Source: CAZOHG01 sp964579725 (GTDB taxonomy: Bacteria > Zhuqueibacterota > JdFR-76 > BMS3Abin05). Taken from it: 20,254 bases of DNA. The notes under the pieces are model-generated. The model worked only from the letters and a program-made list of their open reading frames with translations. It was not told the DNA's origin and ran no database searches. Below are positions 15,556 to 20,254 of this stretch, piece by piece; position 1 is the first letter of the stretch; every line of letters starts with the position of its first letter. The stretch lies in assembly GCA_964579725.1 (NCBI GenBank), contig CAZOHG010000057.1, positions 1 through 20,254 of the forward strand, given 5' to 3'. The position numbers and the translations under genes were made by a program.

Positions 15556-16284
15556 TTATTTTGTGAGAACCTTAACCCGAATGTCCGAAATCAGTGCTCT
15601 GGCCGTTGTCATTTTGTCCCAATCCGTTCTTAGTGTGTCCACCGGGGTTAATTGCGCCGTAAAGCCCAAAAGCTTCGGAGAACCGGCTTTGCCCGGCTCG
15701 GCCAAAATGTCACCGGAATAAACCAGCGAGGGCTGTCCGTTCCCCACGTCGTCAGGCGTGCCGTTTTTCAACCAATACGGAAAAGCGGCGTTAAAATCGC
15801 CCGACGCATTTACTTCTACAAAATAACGCCAGCGGCTGCCGCGGGGCACTCTTATTTTCACCTGAAACGGCCCGCCCTGTGGTGTCGCACCCGTCACAGC
15901 CGCCAGAAAATCGGGACGCTGTGTGGGCGGCAACTGGCCAAATTGACGGGATTCCCAGATCGGCAGTGCCACGGGGCAATCGACTTTTCCCGCCCAGTCA
16001 TTGGCGCCTGTCCGGTGGGTGACAAAGACCGTCTTGTAAAATTTGCCGTTCGGGTATTCCAGCCAGACGGCCAATTGGGGCGGCTCACCGTAATCGGTGT
16101 AAAGGTACGTATTTTTGTTTACCCTTAATGAGAATTGCAGGGTTACCTGAGACGAATCCGACGCCGTTTCAGTGGTGGGCGATTGGGACGTTCCCGGCGG
16201 TTTTCTCCGGCAGGAAGAAAAAATCAGTCCCAGGACCAGAACAGATAGAAAAATCCCATTTATCTGTTTTCTCACACAGAACAT
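15556..16284 (-). CDS. DUF2271-like lipoprotein
   Basis: 242 residues. The signal peptide ends at Cys25 (GLIFSSC), followed by a Thr/Ser/Pro linker (26-46), the usual form of a lipoprotein. The globular part looks like DUF2271: PPQLAVWLEYPNGKFYKTVFVTH (68-90), TGANDWAGKVDCPVALPIWESR (92-113), DFLAAVTGATPQGGPF (125-140) and WRYFVEVNASGDFN. DUF2271 proteins are periplasmic and of unknown function, often near flavin or PepSY-type redox genes; here the context is glycan breakdown. A lone Cys103 is present. AGGA lies 6 bases before the ATG. It is 162 bases after the GH109-like gene. Confidence 0.7.
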   Translation of the reverse strand: MFCVRKQINGIFLSVLVLGLIFSSCRRKPPGTSQSPTTETASDSSQVTLQFSLRVNKNTYLYTDYGEPPQLAVWLEYPNGKFYKTVFVTHRTGANDWAGKVDCPVALPIWESRQFGQLPPTQRPDFLAAVTGATPQGGPFQVKIRVPRGSRWRYFVEVNASGDFNAAFPYWLKNGTPDDVGNGQPSLVYSGDILAEPGKAGSPKLLGFTAQLTPVDTLRTDWDKMTTARALISDIRVKVLTK

Positions 16285-16405
16285 TCGATTTCCTTACTAA
16301 ATCACCCTAAAATTTTTTGCCCATCCTCTCCAAAATCAGTGAAAGCGACACACTCCCGACTTTTTGCGCCTTCCGTGGGAAACAAAGCCAGCGCAGAGAA
16401 AGCTT

Positions 16406-16425
16406 GCTTTTTCCCAGGAAAAGGC
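16406..16425 (-). terminator. Possible hairpin after the GH109-like gene
   Basis: GCTTTTTCC faces GGAAAAGGC, an 8-9 bp stem with one G-U pair and a loop of 2-4 bases, 22 bases after the GH109-like stop. No strong T-tract follows on the minus strand, so it may attenuate rather than end transcription. Confidence 0.3.
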
Positions 16426-16446
16426 AAAATGTTATTTTCCCGCCTT

Positions 16447-17823
16447 TTACACCGTGGTGGGCCCCGGGATGGTCAGAGGAGGCCGTTCCTTCCAGAACCC
16501 GCGGGTAAAATCGGGGAAATCCACCGGGCGGCTTTTGTGAGCCACCGAGCGTTCCGACAATTCCACCACACTGCTGAGGGCAGCGGCATCGTACACATCC
16601 ATGTCGGTAGGCGTTCCCGTGCGCAGGGCTTCAATGAGTCGGTAGATTTCCAGAAAATCCATTCCACCGTGGCCGGAACCCTTGGCGAGACTTTCCAATT
16701 TTTGCCAGAGCGGGTGGTCGAATTCCTCCCGGTATTTTTCCAACGGTTCCCACTGGTGGTGGGGACTTCTTCCTTCAATGTAGATTCGATCGGGGTAGCC
16801 GATGGAGGCCGCTTTGGTTCCCTGCACCATGTCGATCCGGCTGTAAGGGGTGGGCAGATTCGTGTCGTGGTACAGCGTAATGGTCAATCCCTTCACGGTT
16901 TTAATCAGGGACACATTCACGTCACCCAGAGCGAATTTCATTTTGCTGTACTTGCTTTCCGGCCCGTATTTTTCCAATGCGTAGGCGTGCAACCCTCTGG
17001 AAAGGCTGCTCATGGAAACAATGTAGTCAAAGCGGTCGCCGCGATTAATCCCCATGTCGTTGGCGATCGGGCCCAAGCCGTGCGTGGGGTAAAGATTTCC
17101 GTTATACCGAATGGAATATTTCACCCGCCACTCGCCTTCGTAATAGCCGCTCAGTTTGTGCTGCCGCAAATCGTGGATGTACCCCGCCGCCCCGTGAATG
17201 ATGTCGCCAAAAACGCCCTGACGAATCATGTTGAGCACCATCATTTCCCGCCGCCCGTAATTGCAGTTTTCCAGCATGACGCAATGCCTCTGATTTTTCT
17301 CGGCGGTTTCCACCAATTCCCAGGCGCCTTCCAATGTGGTGGCCGCCGGAACCTCTGTAGCCGCGTGTTTACCGTTTTTCATGGCCGCCACTGCCATGGG
17401 AACGTGCCAGCCCCAGGGCGTTGCAATAATCACCAGGTCCAGGTCGGCTTCCTGACACATGCGTTCGTAATCGTGTTCGCCCCGCGTGTAGGCCACCGGT
17501 TTTGGGAATCCGGCGTCTACCACCCATTTTTGCATGCGCGCCACCTTTTCGGGCACAATGTCACAAATGGCCTTAATCTGAACCCCCTGCAATTTGAGAA
17601 AATTCCGGACGTGTCCGGCGCCCCGGTGCCCCACGCCAATAAAACCGATTCGCACCGGGTCAATGGGCGGCACTTTGGGAAGTCCCGGTTGAGTGGACAG
17701 TTTTTTTTCGGCGGTCTGGCACCCCTGACTTGCCAGGCCCGCGACGGCTGCACCCACCCCTGCTGTTACCCCCAATTTGAGAAAATCCCGCCGATTGAAT
17801 TGCGATTTGTTTTCCGTTTCCAT
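16447..17823 (-). CDS. GH109-like NAD-dependent glycosidase (Gfo/Idh/MocA family), Tat-exported
   Basis: 458 residues. The twin-arginine signal RRDFLK (11-16) precedes a hydrophobic stretch and a Cys35 (ASQGC), so it is a Tat substrate and possibly a Tat lipoprotein. A Rossmann NAD site (RIGFIGVGHRGAGH, 58-71) is followed by ATPWGWHVPMAV, EVPAATTLEGAWELV (157-171), ENCNYGRREMMVLNM, GYIHDLR (214-220), GNLYPTHGLGPIA (242-254) and INRGDRFDY. These blocks closely resemble GH109 alpha-N-acetylgalactosaminidases, which use tightly bound NAD+ in an oxidation/elimination mechanism. Substrate is therefore likely an alpha-linked amino sugar, though some relatives have other activities. It follows the beta-barrel gene by 36 bases, with AAGGAG 11 bases before the ATG, so the two are probably co-transcribed. 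Confidence 0.88.
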   Translation of the reverse strand: METENKSQFNRRDFLKLGVTAGVGAAVAGLASQGCQTAEKKLSTQPGLPKVPPIDPVRIGFIGVGHRGAGHVRNFLKLQGVQIKAICDIVPEKVARMQKWVVDAGFPKPVAYTRGEHDYERMCQEADLDLVIIATPWGWHVPMAVAAMKNGKHAATEVPAATTLEGAWELVETAEKNQRHCVMLENCNYGRREMMVLNMIRQGVFGDIIHGAAGYIHDLRQHKLSGYYEGEWRVKYSIRYNGNLYPTHGLGPIANDMGINRGDRFDYIVSMSSLSRGLHAYALEKYGPESKYSKMKFALGDVNVSLIKTVKGLTITLYHDTNLPTPYSRIDMVQGTKAASIGYPDRIYIEGRSPHHQWEPLEKYREEFDHPLWQKLESLAKGSGHGGMDFLEIYRLIEALRTGTPTDMDVYDAAALSSVVELSERSVAHKSRPVDFPDFTRGFWKERPPLTIPGPTTV

Positions 17824-17859
17824 TTTCGTTCTCTCTCCTTCGATTTTTTCTGTCCTCTC

Positions 17860-19125
17860 TCACCCGCCAAAGCGGGGATTGACAATGTTGTTGTAGATTG
17901 ACCCGAAGGTGTATTCAATCCCAATAGAAAAATCGTAGTTGTACTGTGTTTCCAACTCCCGGCGTCGAAGAAGAATTTCTTCCGCCGTTGCCTGACGCTG
18001 CGGCAGCGAAAGCTGGTCGTGAATGCGGGAAAAACGCCCGTCCACATTAAAAGAAAATCCCTTAATCAAATGAAAAGAAAAATCCGCCGAAAACTGAATG
18101 TGATTTTTTGAAAAATCGTGGAAATAATGGGCACCGGACAAATCGGTTTCAATGCTGCCCCAGGGCTGTTTCACCGAAAGGGCAATGTGCAGGGTTTCCT
18201 GAAATAGGGTTTCCCGAAGTTTTCCGTAAATGGTGCGCTCGTTGTAGATGGTGTACTCGGGGCTCACGCGGTAAATAAAACGGAATTGTTTCCGCACGGA
18301 TTCCGAATAGGGAAAAATGTCGTATTCCACCGCCGGGGCGCCAGAATAGGAAATTTTGGTGTTGGAATAGCTCGAAGCCCCGATGTAGCTAAACACCCCC
18401 ACCGACCAGTGTTCCGAAAGCCCTTTGACAACCATTCCGTAAAAATGCCGGTTGTTGGTTGTACTGGAAACCTTGCTTCCGTCCACGTCGTAGAGGCTTT
18501 TCCGGTAGCGCGTTCGGAAATTGGCGTAGATTTTCCAATCGGTCGTAATCCGTTGAGCCGAAAAGCGGGCATTCATGGCCTGAAAATTCCGGGACTGCTC
18601 GCCGCTAAAATCTCCGCTCACGCTGGTGCGGAACACCCAATAATTCCACCGATCCTCCGGCTTAAAAACCGTGCGCTTCGCCTTGACCGAAATCTCCAAT
18701 TGGTCGGCCACGGCTGTTTCTTCCACAAATTGCACTAGTCCTAATTTAATTTTTTGAACCAATTTGCGGCGCACAATTTCCCGTGAATCGTTCCATTGGG
18801 TCGTAAATTTTAGGGTGTCACTCTTAAACGCCCATTTTTTCTGTCCAATGAAAGAAATCGTGTATTCCCGCCCGCCGCTGCCTGTGCGCTGCCGCGAAAT
18901 CATGACGTACACGTCGGCATTTTTGGGATCGATGACGTAATTGACCCAGGTAATTTCAGATCGGATGTAATCGAAATCGCACCGGTGGCAGTCGATGTAA
19001 ATATTGACAGTAGTGGGTTTAATCGGAATATTGTAGCGCGTTGCCCACAGCGAACCTGGAACTAAAATGATGAAAAAAAACAACACAAACCAAAACTTTA
19101 TTTTTCCTCCGTTTCTACCTTTCAT
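17860..19125 (-). CDS. Putative outer-membrane beta-barrel protein with N-terminal CxxC domain
   Basis: 421 residues. A signal peptide (MKGRNGGKIKFWFVLF...LWA, 1-28) precedes a soluble domain (about 30-150) with IDCHRCDFDYIRSEI (Cys46, Cys49), YVIDPKNADVYVMI and TGSGGREYTISFIG, then about 270 residues of alternating aromatic beta-strands (WSVGVFSYIGASSYSNT, FSFNVDGRFSRIHDQ, QYNYDFSIGIEYTFGSIYNN). The final strand ends near VNPRFGG. The pattern indicates an outer-membrane barrel. I recall similar uncharacterised proteins in diderm bacteria but no function. AAGGAGG sits 8 bases before the ATG, a very strong ribosome binding site. It is the first gene after a possible promoter and leads into the GH109-like gene, hinting at a role in glycan binding or passage, or in surface assembly. 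Confidence 0.8.
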   Translation of the reverse strand: MKGRNGGKIKFWFVLFFFIILVPGSLWATRYNIPIKPTTVNIYIDCHRCDFDYIRSEITWVNYVIDPKNADVYVMISRQRTGSGGREYTISFIGQKKWAFKSDTLKFTTQWNDSREIVRRKLVQKIKLGLVQFVEETAVADQLEISVKAKRTVFKPEDRWNYWVFRTSVSGDFSGEQSRNFQAMNARFSAQRITTDWKIYANFRTRYRKSLYDVDGSKVSSTTNNRHFYGMVVKGLSEHWSVGVFSYIGASSYSNTKISYSGAPAVEYDIFPYSESVRKQFRFIYRVSPEYTIYNERTIYGKLRETLFQETLHIALSVKQPWGSIETDLSGAHYFHDFSKNHIQFSADFSFHLIKGFSFNVDGRFSRIHDQLSLPQRQATAEEILLRRRELETQYNYDFSIGIEYTFGSIYNNIVNPRFGG

Positions 19126-19158
19126 ATAAAAAACCTCCTTTTCGTTTGCTTTAATTCA

Positions 19159-19175
19159 AAAAACAGGCTGTTTTT
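19159..19175. promoter_or_regulatory. Palindrome in the leader of the outer-membrane gene
   Basis: AAAAACAG-G-CTGTTTTT, 8 bp on each side of one central base, about 35 bases before the ATG and just after the predicted transcription start. It could be an operator for a sugar-responsive repressor or a weak hairpin. Confidence 0.35.
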
Positions 19176-19184
19176 AGCAGGAAA

Positions 19185-19213
19185 AATGAAAAATTCTTCG
19201 GTTTTTTTGTCAA
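19185..19213 (-). promoter_or_regulatory. Possible promoter of the outer-membrane protein gene
   Basis: On the minus strand a perfect TTGACA (19208-19213), 17 bases, then a poor TTCATT (19185-19190). The good -35 with weak -10 is what an activated or regulated promoter might look like; it may also be chance. Confidence 0.3.
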
Positions 19214-19253
19214 TTCCCGGGGCTTTCCGGTAAAAGGTCTTTCAATCCGTTGC

Positions 19254-20254
19254 CTACATCGTGTCCCCGTATTTTTTCCGCAATTTTTGCAAGTTGATCT
19301 TCAAATCGTGCGCAATTTCTGCGTACGACGGATTAGCAGCCACGTTCTTCATTTCGTGGGGGTCTTTTTGAAGATCGTACAGCTCCCAGGCGTCCATATC
19401 GTAGTAAAAATGAATTAATTTGTACCGCTGGGTACGCACGCCCACATGCGGGATCACATTGTGCTCGTTCGGATATTCGAGGTAATGGTAGTACATGGCT
19501 TGCCGCCAGTCGGGTACCTTTTTGGCCTGAAAGATTTTGCGAAAAGACTCCCCCTGCATGTCCGTTGGTCTGGAAAGACCAGCCACGTCGAGAAATGTGG
19601 GAGCAAAATCCAGATTCAGCACGATTTCGTTGCTCACGGAACCGGCGGGAATTTCCTCGGGAAATCGCATGACGAGCGGCATCCGCAACGATTCTTCGTA
19701 CATGAACCGCTTGTCAAACCAACCGTGTTCGCCCAAGAAAAAGCCCTGATCGGACGTGTACACCACCAGAGTGTTTTCCCGCAATCCGTGGGAATCTAAA
19801 AAATCCAGCACTCGTCCGACGCTTTCGTCCACGGAATCGATGCAGCGGAGATAATCCTTAATGAAACGCTGGTAGCGGAAGCGCACCAGTTCTTTGTCGC
19901 CGGGGGGATTTTTCAAAAAGGCGGCATTTTCTTCGGCGTAGGCGTTTCGCCACCTCTTCTTCTGGCCCTCGTCCAGCCGCCCGAACACCCAATTCCAGTA
20001 CTCCCTGTCGTGGAGAAAATTGGGGTCGGGGGGAAGTTTCAAATCGTAGCCGGGGTAGAGATCTTTGGCGACGCTCATTCGCTGGGAACGGGCCGCAATG
20101 GTTCGCGTGGCGTAAGTGTCGAAAAGATTGTCCGGTTCTGGAATGGTTTCTCCCTGGTATTTGGTTAAATATTTCGGCCCGGGCATCCAATCCCTGTGGG
20201 GCGCTTTGTGTTGAAAAAGCAGGGCGAACGGCTTGCTCTTGTCCCGGCGCTTCA
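19254..20254 (-). CDS. S1 family sulfatase, N-terminal part outside window
   Basis: The frame is open from the right edge (KRRDKSKPFALLFQHKAPHRDW...) to a TAG at 19254, giving 332 visible residues; the internal ATG at 20186 is not the true start because sulfatase sequence continues upstream of it. HKAPHRDWMPGPKYL supplies the conserved Lys and His of the sulfate pocket, and YTSDQGFFLGEHGWFDKR carries the Asp-Gln metal ligands and GEHG motif. MPLVMRFP, LDFAPTFLDVAG and LYDLQKDPHEMKN are typical of the C-terminal half. The HKAPHR form and EPDNLFD resemble N-acetylglucosamine-6-sulfatase-like groups, so the substrate may be a 6-sulfated amino sugar. The formylglycine-forming C/S-x-P-x-R site lies outside the window, so whether it is Cys- or Ser-type is unknown. 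Confidence 0.93.
   Translation of the reverse strand, partial: KRRDKSKPFALLFQHKAPHRDWMPGPKYLTKYQGETIPEPDNLFDTYATRTIAARSQRMSVAKDLYPGYDLKLPPDPNFLHDREYWNWVFGRLDEGQKKRWRNAYAEENAAFLKNPPGDKELVRFRYQRFIKDYLRCIDSVDESVGRVLDFLDSHGLRENTLVVYTSDQGFFLGEHGWFDKRFMYEESLRMPLVMRFPEEIPAGSVSNEIVLNLDFAPTFLDVAGLSRPTDMQGESFRKIFQAKKVPDWRQAMYYHYLEYPNEHNVIPHVGVRTQRYKLIHFYYDMDAWELYDLQKDPHEMKNVAANPSYAEIAHDLKINLQKLRKKYGDTM

Noticed and set aside
15556..16284. TGAT-type motif in the DUF2271 protein as a covalent flavin attachment site
   Set aside because: The segment AAVTGATPQG lacks the preceding Asp and the terminal Thr/Ser acceptor of the flavinylation motif, and TGATP-like sequence appears to be part of the DUF2271 fold.
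16339..17901. 520-codon open frame on the plus strand opposite the GH109-like gene
   Set aside because: It is antisense to a clearly conserved enzyme, has no recognisable domain or signal, and is explained by the codon usage of the opposite strand.
1..20254. CRISPR array, insertion sequence, tRNA, rRNA or prophage genes
   Set aside because: No regularly spaced repeats, transposase or integrase motifs, tRNA-like cloverleaf or phage structural genes were recognised on either strand by reading.

Overview
The window comes from a diderm (Gram-negative) bacterium of middling GC. It encodes lipoproteins, a putative outer-membrane beta-barrel protein and a Tat-exported enzyme. Several starts carry strong Shine-Dalgarno sequences (AAGGAGG, AAGGAG) and several promoters look E. 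coli-like (TTGACC-N17-TATATT), which argues against a typical Bacteroidota. Gene content (tandem lamin-tail/CARDB protein, YbbR-TsaD-VWA string, rich glycan hydrolase set) would suit an FCB-group lineage such as Calditrichota/KSB1, but that placement is inference. Every gene except one lies on the minus strand.

Region 1 (1-6750): read on the minus strand, a small zinc-ribbon protein with a promoter and inverted repeats upstream, then YbbR-domain protein, TsaD (tRNA t6A) and a membrane VWA/GATase-like protein packed almost without gaps. A separate secreted lamin-tail/CARDB protein runs off the left edge. Region 2 (6616-7066) is a 451-base AT-rich divergent intergenic segment carrying promoters for both directions.

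Region 3 (7067-9786): a plus-strand NAD-dependent sugar epimerase/dehydratase-like SDR converges on a minus-strand group: thioredoxin, a CoA-binding-domain protein, and an exported protein that seems to carry a winged-helix domain. Region 4 (9787-10095) is noncoding, with a perfect 10-bp hairpin.

Region 5 (10096-20254): a glycan-degradation locus on the minus strand: S1 sulfatase (5' end outside the window), putative outer-membrane protein, GH109-like Tat-exported NAD-dependent glycosidase, DUF2271 lipoprotein, GH20 beta-hexosaminidase lipoprotein, GH28 beta-helix enzyme, and a DUF6786-like lipoprotein. GH20, GH109 and the sulfatase together point to a sulfated, N-acetyl-hexosamine-containing glycan; GH28 adds activity on uronic acid-type linkages. 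No SusC/SusD pair, transporter or regulator gene is visible, so import and control must be encoded elsewhere or outside the window. Two possible promoter/operator sites are visible in this region.

The least ordinary items are the exported winged-helix protein, the atypical GH28 motif, the outer-membrane protein with an N-terminal CxxC domain in the sugar locus, and inverted repeats overlapping predicted promoters.
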